DNA from: Hirudinaria manillensis
Taxonomy: Eukaryota > Annelida > Clitellata > Hirudinida > Hirudinidae
Length of the DNA: 64,000 nt
Assembly: GCA_034509925.1 (NCBI GenBank)
Contig: CM067536.1
Coordinates: 7,670,001-7,734,000, forward strand
Reading direction: 5' to 3'
A program made the position numbers and the translations under genes. Of this stretch, positions 27,001 to 37,672 are shown piece after piece (the first letter of the stretch is position 1; every line of letters starts with the position of its first letter). Below the pieces are notes generated by a model. The model saw only the letters and a list, made by a program, of their open reading frames with translations, had not been told where the DNA came from and searched no databases.

Positions 27001-27440
27001 CGTTGAAATTATTTTGAAGCTTATTCTCATTCATTTTCACAATGGTCAAATGCTTGCTATAGAACGATGTCTTATATAAATATATTGGATGTCTGCAACT
27101 TGCCCAAATACAAACCAAAAACTTTAATTTCGAAATGTCAATATAAAATATAGCATTAAATTTTTAAAATTTAATAGATTACAATGTGAAATAAAATTTC
27201 ACGCCAACTCGGACGCCGTTTATAATTAGAGGCAAGTTATAGTTAGGGTTTTTCAATCGAGGGTCGTAGATGTCGTGATTGAATTTTTTTTAAATTTTTA
27301 CTCAAACGTGAATTATGAGCTCGAAAATTAATTCGCAAAACCTGATATTCTTTGTATAGATATAAAGTTTTCCAATCAGAAGTAAAAGTCCCCCACACCA
27401 AAAGCCCCATTGAAATGCAACATATACATAAAGGAATCAT
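24052..27440 (-). CDS. Unrecognised 14-exon (or more) gene, tandem copy 1
   Basis: I do not recognise this family. Exons in transcript order, all phases consistent: 27092-27001, 26794-26727, 26618-26566, 26354-26263, 26158-26082, 25933-25806, 25745-25621, 25529-25434, 25322-25240, 25100-24957, 24886-24788, 24667-24449, 24373-24234, 24172-24052. They encode about 512 residues, mostly helix-forming, with some twelve Cys and many aromatic residues. Landmarks are WRIPFQYQYAI, VDWHKRAMDK, an acidic EEPTEYDECDY segment, and the C-terminus GFWTPNTLNMF. A likely first exon from ATG 27440 reads MIPLCICCISMGLLV, a plausible signal peptide. It joins in phase only through a weak donor (GT|GTGGGG), so the start is uncertain. 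No membrane segment is visible inside. If the first exon is right, the protein is secreted. Confidence 0.6.
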
Positions 27441-28208
27441 AACTGGATCGGACGTAATGGAAACTCAGTTCACGAGTTTCAGCTAAATTGACACAACAAG
27501 CGTTGATTTATAATTTCATGATAAAGTCTGATAATCATAAGCTGCACATAGTAGCCATTAAAAGATATTGATGCCTAATCCATTTCTGTGAATGGTGGCG
27601 GTACTGATATGTTAAGACGACACAATCAAATAAAAGACAACAGGCGCAGAATATCGATCGCCTTAGTGAAAATGTCTTTGCTTCTTGTTTTTGTTATAGG
27701 TGTTTTCCTTCTTTGGTTGTTCGCGGTCTATGTGGTCTATGTGGCAAAGGTGTTACATCTAGGTTTAGGATCCTTTGTTCTTGATTAAGAAATTGCTGAT
27801 TTACAGTAATATCCACAAATCTTCAAACGCCTTCATTTACGAAAATTTTGTTTCTTGTAAGACAATAAAAAGTGGATTGAACGAGACAATTCTTCCAATA
27901 TAAACAAGGGTAACAACGGCGATAACAATATTCACTGTAAAAGTTTTTGATCGAGACGGAGTGAATATTTTATAATTGAGATCAATTTTAATAGCTTTAT
28001 TGAATTTAATTTTCATCTACTTCATTCTTTCAATGACTCTGTAGCGCACTATATATATATCTTTTGATGAGATCCGTTTAATTTCGTGAACCGTTTATAG
28101 CAAAGTACAACTTTTCCCAGGTGGCCTAAAAAGACAAATAATAATAAATAAATAAATAAAGTGAATCCACTTAAATGGAGCTATTTCAAGTTGGTTAAAG
28201 TATGCATA

Positions 28209-31200
28209 TTAAAACATGTTTAAAGTGTTGGGTGTCCAAAAGCCTACGTTGTCAATTTCGTCTCCATGAAGCATCTTTAACAAGTCTTTTTTCAGGTGTT
28301 CGTTATGCTCAGATAGGATCAGGTAGGGACTGCGTTAACATATATTTATTATATTTGGACATTAATTTGATAAGTTAACCATTGTCTCACCATTTATTCA
28401 TAACTGTTTTAAACCACCACGGCAAGGCACCACCAGAATGATCGAAAAGTCTTTTCCCAATAAATTTCATTGCAAAGCGGTAGTATAACCTGAAAATCCT
28501 ACCATCCATTCCTTCAGTGTCTCCATTTATCTAATGAAATTAAGAAAATTGAAACAAAATTTATAATTTAGTTTGAAATGCTCTGATCTAAATTTGAGAA
28601 CTAACATTGCCAAGTTCTTTAGATTTCTTAAAGATTTCGTGCAACTTGGAAGTGATATATAGGCATTTAAGGAAGTCGTCGTACAACATATATTTTTCAA
28701 TCGTATAATCGCATTCGTCATATTCCGTTGGTTCTTCGATGTTGTCCCGTGGAATATGGGGTTCAATATCGTTGCAGTGTCGGTTATCTATGAATCTCAT
28801 TAATTCTTCGGGGCAGTCACAATTCTTTAATTTAAATTGAATTTGATAAATTATTAGTGTAGTAGCAAAGTCTAATAATTTAATAACTTATTTACATACT
28901 ACAATAATTCATCGCTGATGTAATAAATTATTACTAAAACGTACAATAATACTATGGAAAACTCCTCCGAATGTACTCAGACGCTCAATAGCTAAGAAAA
29001 TGTCAGAGCCACATTCTGCTTCTTCCTCTACACATCGACGTGCCTAATAAAATGAATAATTCATGTAAATAGCATAAAATAAATTTTTCATTTATCTATA
29101 TTTATACATGCACATGTCCCAGGATGAAATGCTTTGCTCGATGTAAGTTTTCTTCTTCGTTTGTGGCTGATTTGAAATACTGGTACAAATAATCAACTCT
29201 AATATATTGGAATACACTCTTAGCCAAAAATATGTAGTTTTTATCGTGAATTTTCATCTGAAAATAGAGGCAATAAATGATGAATCATTAAAATCAGTCA
29301 AAATGCACTGTTTAAATAATTTACTATGAAACGGACGAGTGAATGTAATTAATATAATGCAGAGACTTATCAATATAATGCTTAAACCTTACTTACCTGT
29401 TGAATGTTTATGTATGACTTATAGTCACTTTTAAATTCTTTAGAGGGTTTGATTTTAATTTGTTCGACCAAGATCCCACCTAACAACATCGGGAAAGTGA
29501 AATTCAATATTAAGAAATATTCACTAGATCCATTTAACATATGAAATTAATAGAATAATAATAGTAGTAGGTTTCACAAATTTTTTTTACATTGGTGAGA
29601 GATCCAAGATGTTATCCGTTTGTTTTGTGCGTTCTTAGCTTCTGGAATGTTTTTGAGTTTTGGTAAATACATATACATCTGGATCGCTACAACGAGAAAA
29701 TTTTCATATAGCAACGTTGTAAAAGTTGTTATTTGATTGATAAGATTATTAAATGATGTTTCACAGTTCAGACATACTTCCCACTAATTTTCCAAGGTTT
29801 TTATCCATGGCTCTCTTATGCCAGTCTACCGCCACTTTTAGAAATTTGATTCCACGGCATATATGCATTATATTTCGATCGAAGAATAAATATGGGATGG
29901 GGCTGTTAAGATAAATAAACATTTATCAGTTTCGAATTTCATACATTAAGTAAGATAAAAACGTACCAAATAGCATATTGGTATCGCAAAGGAATTCTCC
30001 AGCCGTTTAAATCCATTTCAAAATTTTCATCAGTAAAATGTTCTAATAATTGAATAAAGGCCGTGTCAATGATGCGGCACTTCATTTTCAAGAACTGAAA
30101 ACACAAATAACGATTTTTGAATTTGTTAAGTTTAATTCGACATATTTCCATTTTATCCCGTATTTCCGATTTTTGCCTGATTTAGTTACTCGTGACGAAA
30201 ATATTTGAAGACCATTGACAAAAAGAATATTTAAATTCATACCAAGCGACCGTAGATAGCTTGAAACGACTTATAAGTATTTTCCACAAGGAACCTCGTT
30301 GATTCTTCTGAACAGTTACCTGTTGATACGAATTGTTTTCAAAAGGAGTCAAACAATTTTATCAATTGCATTCAAATTCAGTATGTTATTATTATGTGTC
30401 AGTGATATTAGTTATTTACTAACTCGATTTGTTTATGAGAGGTATGTCTTGACCTGGATATAATATATCATCTAGACTGAAGATATACGGATCCGATTTG
30501 CAGGGCAAGAGAGAACTGAAATTTTAATAAATAAATTATGAATGACGAAATCTAGTCGCAACTTGTTGCTGAGCAAAAAATATGCTGCTCTATGTCTTAA
30601 AAGAATCATTACGACAGAGTTCATTTTTGTTACGAACAAATAAGGTAATAGGTAATGGCTTCTTTATGAATTGTAGAGATTTTGAGGTATATTATTGATA
30701 ACGACAGATAAAAGAAAAAGCCGACCTCAGAATAGTCGCGGTTTTCTTAAATTCTTCAATAGTTTCCTCTGGCACTTCCTACGTAATTGTAGAGAAAAAA
30801 GGATTGAAGGAACAAATTATCTAAGATAACTCATTAAGTTTTAGCATTGCAATTATAAGATATAAAAAATTAAATTTAATTCCAACCTCTGAATCTGGCA
30901 GAAGTGGCTTGCTCAATTCTCTTAATGAATCTATTACAAATTGTGCCGCAGTTTCTATAATGGATTTCAAAATATTAACTAATTTAATTCACGTTGGTTA
31001 TATTTTTAAAGACTAATTTAAATATTTTTCAAAGACTTGGATGAGCAGTCACCAAAGAAAATAGTTGGGCGCTAAGTATGCGATATTCGTACACATCTAC
31101 TTAATGCTTTACATGTATTTTAATTATCATCTTAACTATGATAAACACTTTTGATTTTACCGTTGAAATTATTTTGAAGCTTATTCTCATTCATTTTCAC

Positions 31201-31252
31201 AATGGTCAAATGCTTGCTATAGAACGATGTCTTATATAAATATATTGGATGT
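28209..31252 (-). CDS. Unrecognised gene, tandem copy 2 (first exon degraded)
   Basis: Same 14 exons as copy 1 shifted by about 4157-4161: the stop is at 28209-28211, the HPIY exon starts at 31252, and all frames and splice sites are intact. Replacements relative to copy 1 include K to E (30900 region), Q to P, E to Q, D to N, F to L and Q to R near 30000, E to K and L to D near 29430, W to G near 28968, and F to L plus S to R near 28485. I count only about five silent changes. The exon matching copy 1's putative signal peptide (31630-31760) has lost the ATG and contains a stop. Copy 2 therefore either uses another start or is becoming a pseudogene. Confidence 0.5.
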
Positions 31253-31969
31253 CTGCAACTTGCCCAAATACAAACCAAAAACTTTAATTTCGAAATGTCA
31301 ATATAAAATATAGCATTAAATTTTTAAAATTTATTAGATTAAAATGTGAAATAAAATTTCACGCCAACTCGGACGCCGTTTATAATTAGAGACTAGTTAT
31401 ACAGTGGAGTTGTTGCTAAGAACAGAGTTAAATTTAAGTAGTTACGGTTTTTCAATCGAGAGTCGAAGTCGTGATTGAAATTTATTTTATTTTTACTCAA
31501 ACGTGAACTCAAACGTGAACTCAAATGTGAACTCAGAGAAAAATGTTATTAAATTCGCAATGAATAGTCATTATCACCTGTCAAATACAATACTCATCAA
31601 ATTTTCTTTATACCATCACCATCATCATCTTCATCATCGTCGTCGACATCATGAATTCGAAAATTAAAACCCAATATTCTGTTAAACATAACACCTTCAA
31701 ATGGGGATGTAAAACGTTCCACAAAAATCTATATTATACATCAAGGAATCCCAACTAGTGAAAATTCAGAAACGAGAGTCAGCTGAATTTAATATTGAAC
31801 CCCTGTGCCAATTCTAATATGACTGATAGAAGTATTCAAATGTACTCTACGTCATAGTCAACGCTCGAGTCAAACAATCTCGAGTCAAACAATTTCGAGC
31901 CAAAAAGTTATTACAAGTCGGTCAGAATGAGAGCTTTGAAGTGCGCATCAGAAGTTTCAAACTTCTTCA

Positions 31970-32793
31970 TTATCTACGCTGGGCTTTTTTCTGACCGGCG
32001 GACTTCTTGACTCGTTTCTTGGTCGTTGTCACTTTCGGATGGCAGGCGTCGATGTGATCTGCCAACCTGTACCTCGTATAAAATCGAGGCTTCTTTTTAC
32101 ACTTGCAACGCTGGCACATGAATGGAGCATCATCTTCAGGCACTGTAAGAATAAAATAGTTCGATCCAAATTTTAAAGTTGGTGATGAACAACATGTTAT
32201 GCTCCATTAAAAATTAAAGTTTAAAAATGTATTGTATCGTATGTATATTGTATGTATTGTATGTAAATTCAGGTTATTCAGAACATTAACGTACGCATGC
32301 AGGCTCCTTTGGAACGATGCTCACAGCAATCGTCTGTCGTGGGGAAGACTTGCCCGCATTTTTTGCACTCGTGCCTCAACTCAACTTCTGCCTTCAACAG
32401 ACTCTGCATTAATTTTAAAATGGAATTCTGTTTTTTATTATGCTCGCACAGAAACGGTCAATTGACTTGAAGTGGCTTGGGAACTAATTAACATATAGAT
32501 ACAAAGGAGTACGAAAACTATTAGCTTATTTGGCAGACAGGGATACAAAACTCTGCTTTTACGCTTTAGGTTCAAAAAACTTTAGAAAACATTAGACATC
32601 TGCAGGAAGCTTTGCCTTCAGTACAGAAACATTGCCAAGCTAATATTTTTGCCGAAACTACAAAAAAAATTTATATTGTGCCACTTACCGGGTTAAAACC
32701 CGTCTTGAAATCCATGGTAAAAGGCATCTTCTTATTGTTTTCTTCATCCTTTTCCTTGCCCCTTTTCTTACCCTTTTTTCTGCCAGAAGCCAT
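31970..32793 (-). CDS. Small basic zinc-finger protein, 128 aa, 3 exons
   Basis: Exons 32793-32689, 32403-32295, 32142-31970; phases 0 and 1 match and the sum is 387 nt. The N-terminus is strongly basic (MASGRKKGKKRGKEKDEEN). Two zinc-finger-like units follow: C-K-K-C ... C-C-E-H-R-S-K-G-A-C (residues about 47-71) and C-Q-R-C-K-C ... H-I-D-A-C-H (about 80-106). The protein ends in a Lys/Arg/Thr-rich tail (TTTKKRVKKS ... QRR). The basic ends suggest a nuclear or nucleic-acid-binding protein. I do not recognise the orthologue. It lies just upstream of tandem copy 2 on the same strand. Confidence 0.75.
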
Positions 32794-32879
32794 ATTTCCC
32801 ACAGAACACGACAGCAAACCGAAATTGGTTATTCTTCGATATTACGAGATCAGTTGTTGACTTAACAAGTAGTCGATAT

Positions 32880-34160
32880 TCCGGCTCGCAGTCGATTCAC
32901 TTTTCTATGCCTAAAGATGTCTAAAGGCTCGCTTTAAAAAATTATCTATTTAATTTTTATTTATAAGAAATCGAATTCGTCCTTATTAATACTGCTAATT
33001 AATATTAGTATTACATTAGCCTTAAATTTGTGCCTTCTGAAATTCTAAATTCAATAAACCGAGCATTAGACGTTAATAAAACAATGAACATTAAACATTT
33101 ATTTCTAAATTAGTTGGAATCACATCGCTTGTCATTGCCTGCTTGTCATCATCATCATCATCATCATCATCGCCACCGCAAGCTGGACTTTGTTGGTACG
33201 CAACACTTTCTCCGGCCAAGAGAGCACTGCGTACAACTTAAGGACGTCGCTTGTCGAAAATTTCATTGAAAAATAACAATGATTTGTTTACAAACGGTGA
33301 TTTGTTTACAAACAATGGCTTTTGTAAATATCACCAATTCCGATAAATGCCTTCACCGACGATCATTGGCTGAGAAAATTGGTAAATTAAAGAAATTAAA
33401 AGGACAATTATTTTATTTAATTTCAAGTTTTTAAAGCGATTTCTTTCAAGACTTGAAAGAAATTAACGATCAATACTGAAGCCAATTGTAATGTATTTTA
33501 AGGCTAGAAATTAAAGGAATATGAAAGGCGGTTGATTGTATTTTTTTAATATATATTTAATATATTTTTGTTTATATATGGTGCTTATATTGTCTAGCAA
33601 TCGGTTAGCACTGCACTGAAATCCTATCCTGCATTGAATATCATAGGGAACGTTGCTTTTAAAAGATTTTGATGTAGTTAAATCCCTGAAAAGCTACGAT
33701 GACCATGACCGGCCATTGCAAATTGCAAGCACCTGATCTGGAGTATTTAGCGCTCTGAGTTTTGGGCATGTCATCGTCATCGTCGTCAGCATCGCCATCG
33801 TCATCGTCATGTCTCATTCCCCGAGACCTATTTGTGGAGAGTCACGTGGATGAAAGTGGATAGGATTAGTGTCCCTAATTTAAGTTCCAATGACGACCCT
33901 CGATGAACTGAATACTGAACTAAATAACATCTTTTGCACGACCTCAATTTGTAATTAATTTTACGTTTTTCACGATTCATACTTTCGTCAGATACATTGT
34001 GAGATGTTTTTTATTTATTGATGTTTATTCATTCATTCCTCCATCCATCCATCCATCCATCCATCCATCCATCCATCCATCCATTCATTCGTGCATTGAG
34101 TGAGTTCTTCATGCATCATGCTTCATGGATCACCAAAATGGTCCGAAGGTATTTCCATCT
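32880..34160. other. Spacer without recognised genes
   Basis: AT-rich spacer with short (CAT)n runs (33145-33172, 33770-33810), an (AT)-rich island near 33545-33590, and an (ATCC)n run (34036-34085). No exon with splice support was seen. Confidence 0.5.
34036..34085. repeat. (ATCC)n microsatellite
   Basis: About eleven ATCC units, starting just upstream with the related ATTC. A second run of the same motif lies at 50219-50265. Confidence 0.95.
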
Positions 34161-34170
34161 CAAGCAACAT

Positions 34171-34739
34171 CTAAAGCTTAGGCAGGCGTTCGTAGGTGAA
34201 GACGTCGTGGATCTCAGAGGCCAAGTACTTGTCCTGAGCCCTGAGTCCCCCTCCTGGCATGTTCAGGTGGGTCGGGGCCTCGTTGAGGCCCTCGTAAGGC
34301 TCGGGGCAGTTGCTCTGCATCAGACAGGACAGATCCACGTTACCACCTGGAGGATGATTTAAAGTTATTCGATTAAGATGCTAACTGTTGCGATGAGGAC
34401 GATGACGATGATGACAACATCGACAAATGCGATGACGTTGATGACGACGACGATGATGATGATGATGGTTTTATCTTAGACTGACTCACCATCTTGTTCG
34501 TCAAGGACCAACTCTGGAATCTTATCCTCTAGAACGGGATCAGAACAGCCCTCGACGATGTTGGACAACTGGGTTGTGAACGAAGATGCACTCGAACGAA
34601 GATCCAGCGGTCTCGGCCACTTGTACATCGCTTGCCATCCAATCAGAGTAGACGGGTAGGAGGAAGAGGACGAAGATTCAGGTGATGATGATGATGATGA
34701 TAACGATGGTGTTCTGTTTGCATTGCTAAGAGCTAAGGC
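34171..34739 (-). CDS. Last two exons of an unrecognised gene
   Basis: Exons 34739-34490 (entered in phase 0) and 34346-34171, joined in phase 1, give a 141-residue C-terminal part. It starts Ser/Pro-rich with runs of Ser encoded by a (TCA)n tract (34680-34710). It then shows IGWQAMYKWPRPLDL, an acidic LEDKIPELVLDEQD stretch, and LASEIHDVFTYERLPKL at the C-terminus. I know no family with these motifs. Codon use and clean GT-AG sites argue that it is real. Upstream exons should lie between 34760 and about 36300, but I could not join any with confidence. A CCAAT plus TATA-like promoter candidate on the same strand lies at 35295-35365. Confidence 0.6.
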
Positions 34740-35294
34740 CTGAATGATTTGAGGTAAATGGGATATATCAGGTGTTTACGATGACAGTAATGTTTATAGC
34801 CATCATAATTTTATAGGCCGAGATTGACAGCATATATGTTATTATTATTGTTGTTGTTGTTGCGGTTTCTCATGTCTTCTGATGTGATAGTATCTAATTA
34901 CAGGATAATCGTTGAAAACAAATTGAATCAAAATTTAATATTAAATTAAATAAAAATTCCAAAACAATTAAAAATATAAGAAAAAATAAACTTATCAAAA
35001 TATAAGGAAAACATCTGTAAGTAGAATAAATAGACTATTAAGAAAGTAATATTTAGTACCTGCTTCTTGCTAGGATGCCAGATTCTGAGAAACATTTTTT
35101 TAAATAGATTTTTATAGATAAATATTAGATAAATTCCAAGAAGTTTTAAAATAATTTAATTATTTCCAAATAATAACGAATGATCTTTATACGATTTAAG
35201 TTGTTTACTTTGCGTGAAACTTTATAAATTATCTTGTAATCAAAATCTCGTTTCGAAATACATCTTCCAACAATTTATACGGAAGCTCCAGCGC

Positions 35295-35365
35295 CGTATC
35301 TCCCTTTTATTTGCCGCTCGCTCCTCGAGGCGTCTGCTTTTAAGGAAGCTCTCGACCAATCAGGC
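35295..35365 (-). promoter_or_regulatory. Candidate promoter (CCAAT, TATA-like) for the 34171-34739 gene
   Basis: Within a GC-richer patch, ATTGG (reverse CCAAT) lies on the minus strand at about 35357-35361, followed about 50 nt downstream by AAATAAAAGG (TATA-like, about 35301-35310). A second patch at 35696-35762 has CACGTGAC, CCAAT and TTTTATAG on the plus strand. Confidence 0.25.
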
Positions 35366-36198
35366 TTGCCAGATTTGCAGCCATGTGACTGGAAGCATTA
35401 TGGAGCGCTAATAAATATTTTCACTGGAAGAATGGTAGTATAATAACGATTGCAAATATAAAAACGTTTTAATCAAATCAATAATAATAATAATAATTAT
35501 AATAATAATGATAATAATAATAATAATCATCACCATCATTATCATCATCATCATCATCACTTTATTCAGATGCGATAACAATAAGTTTTTATATCTGTTC
35601 AAAAAAACGTAGCTCCTACAAATAATAAAATATGCCTCGATGCCAGCGTGAATGCTGGACAGATAGAAATCATAATAACGATAATAACAATAATCAGCAC
35701 GTGACACTGCGCTCAGCCAATGAGAGTAAAGCGACGCAGACCATGTGGCTCTCTTTTTATAGACTGATGTTGATTCGTCATGTCGCGTTCATCGATCCGT
35801 GACGAAGAAATTTTGACTTGGATTGCATCACCCGGTCACACAATCAATCAACACAACTGCGCAACCGCTTTACAATTATTTATTTATTATTAGAAATGAG
35901 ACCCAATAAGCCAACAGTATTTGTAATAATTTATAAATTATTATATATTATTTTCAATTTAATCGATAATAATAACAGGTCGTCACCAATTTCGAATTAT
36001 CGAAATTATTTATTAAATTTCATTCTTAAACATTCCACCCTTCTAAGTGTTTTTTGTTCGCAATCCTATTTTATTTGTAATTATTATTATTATTATTATT
36101 ACTATATTTTATTTGTTATCACAGCATCAATGCCAAGCCATCTCTGAATGTATCCACACCTCATCCTTGCCTAGTTGTCTAATGATGTCAATGCAATG

Positions 36199-36236
<38 letters not shown>

Positions 36237-36306
36237 TGATGATGGTTATAGTAATAAAATGACACATCGTAACCACACTGAATGAGTCCTACAAGGTGGT
36301 CAAACG

Positions 36307-36312
36307 TTTATT
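36307..36312 (-). terminator. Candidate poly(A) signal of the NIPBL transcript
   Basis: AATAAA on the minus strand about 1.36 kb beyond the NIPBL stop, shortly after a perfect hairpin (36326-36346). No other gene on this strand seems to own it. Confidence 0.35.
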
Positions 36313-36325
36313 TACATGAACTCTC

Positions 36326-36346
36326 ATCACGGCTCAAAGCCGTGAT
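36326..36346. other. Perfect 9-bp hairpin with a 3-nt loop
   Basis: ATCACGGCT - CAA - AGCCGTGAT. It sits in a GC-richer patch (36320-36520) that would be late NIPBL 3' UTR, about 14 nt before AATAAA on the minus strand. Confidence 0.7.
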
Positions 36347-36659
36347 CTAAAAAGGACACAGATGTGAATCTAGGTCATGTCAGATCTCGCGACCAATGGC
36401 GCAACGAGAGACCCGAGAGTTGGGTCAGAGAGATGAGGAAATTGCGCAGTAGTTGGTGATCTCTACGATAACATTAACGCGCTTCTAGCAACGTTCATCG
36501 TCGTCATCACCATCACAAAGAGGTATCATTATCATGTCCACGAAAATTGCCTCCTGTACAGAGCCAGTCAAAACGTTGTAAAATGCAGGTGCACACTTTT
36601 GCAAATGGCTAATCCATGAAGTAGTGCTAAGACAATCTGCCTCATATCATCACCGACAA

Positions 36660-36741
36660 TGATGAGGGTAATAATAATAATAGCAATAATAATAATAATA
36701 ATAATAATAGCAATAATAATAATAATAATAATAATAATAGC

Positions 36742-36775
<34 letters not shown>
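36660..36775. repeat. (AAT)n with regularly spaced AGC interruptions
   Basis: Runs of AATAATAAT broken by AGC about every 12-30 nt. More (AAT)n lies at 36998-37027 and 35480-35530. Confidence 0.9.
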
Positions 36776-36995
36776 TAATAAGATGCAAAATATCCATCCA
36801 AAAGTGCCATTATACATAGAGCATGGAGTGTACAATTCTTGCAAGCAGGAGAGAATTCATTCCTCTACATACAATACAAAACAATACGGTGGCGGCAATG
36901 CTGATGAAAACTCATGCACAGGAGAGACCGATTCAAGAATAGCAATAAAAACCAATAATTAATTATTATTATTGTTATAATAAAAATAATGATGG

Positions 36996-37029
<34 letters not shown>

Positions 37030-37672
37030 AACATTGTTAGCCAGTCTTTCAACACATGTGACTTTCAAAATGAAAGCACATTATCATCATCATCATCATC
37101 ATCATCACCATGTCAACAGCATTGCTTGGAGCATCTCGACATTTCGTTATCATCGCTAGAGTTACTGTTCCGAGTCACGGTGCCGATCACGCGCAGGTGC
37201 GACGGCGCGTGCAACGACCCGAGGGAGGTCGCGACGGCTGTTCGTCCGGCAGGTTAAAAGCAGACGAGTGGCTACAAAAAAACAACAACAAAAAAAACAA
37301 ACAAAACACGTGAAGAGGAAAAGAAAAAGAAATTCGACGTGCATCTCGGTATCTCGGCCTTGAAAAATGGAAAATATGAATCGGTTAAATTTACTTTTCC
37401 TTCTCTTTGCTCGAGAAAAAGTTAAAATGAACAAAAATCAGCAATCATAAAAATCCATCTGTCCAAAAACACGAGACCCTTCCTTCGTCTTCATCGTCGT
37501 CGTCATCATCATCATCACCGTCGTCATCATCATCTCCTCCGCCTTCGTGGTTGGCTCGAAAGTGGGTGCAATGGTCATCATAATCATTTACGACTAATTT
37601 ATGTCAATCTGCGATCGAACATTCAGCAGGAAATGAAACGCACGGCCCTTTTTTATAAATGGCTTCACTTGA

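Larger units (their letters stand above)
23670..31830. repeat. Direct tandem duplication, two units of about 4.16 kb
   Basis: Unit 1 (about 23670-27500) and unit 2 (about 27780-31830) align end to end, introns included, with offset 4157 at the left and 4161 after a 4-nt intron insertion. Differences are scattered single bases over most of the length. Divergence rises at both ends: unit 2 has extra sequence around 31390-31660, including three copies of GTGAACTCAAAC (31505-31540). The event duplicated a whole gene. Confidence 0.95.

Noticed and set aside
33190-33245. Inverted GTACGCA ... TGCGTAC arms (possible TIRs)
   Set aside because: The arms are only 7 bp and 30 nt apart, with no target duplication or transposase nearby.
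35214-35411. 65-codon plus-strand ORF in a GC-richer patch
   Set aside because: No homology is recognisable, and the patch looks more like a promoter (CCAAT, TATA-like) for the minus strand.
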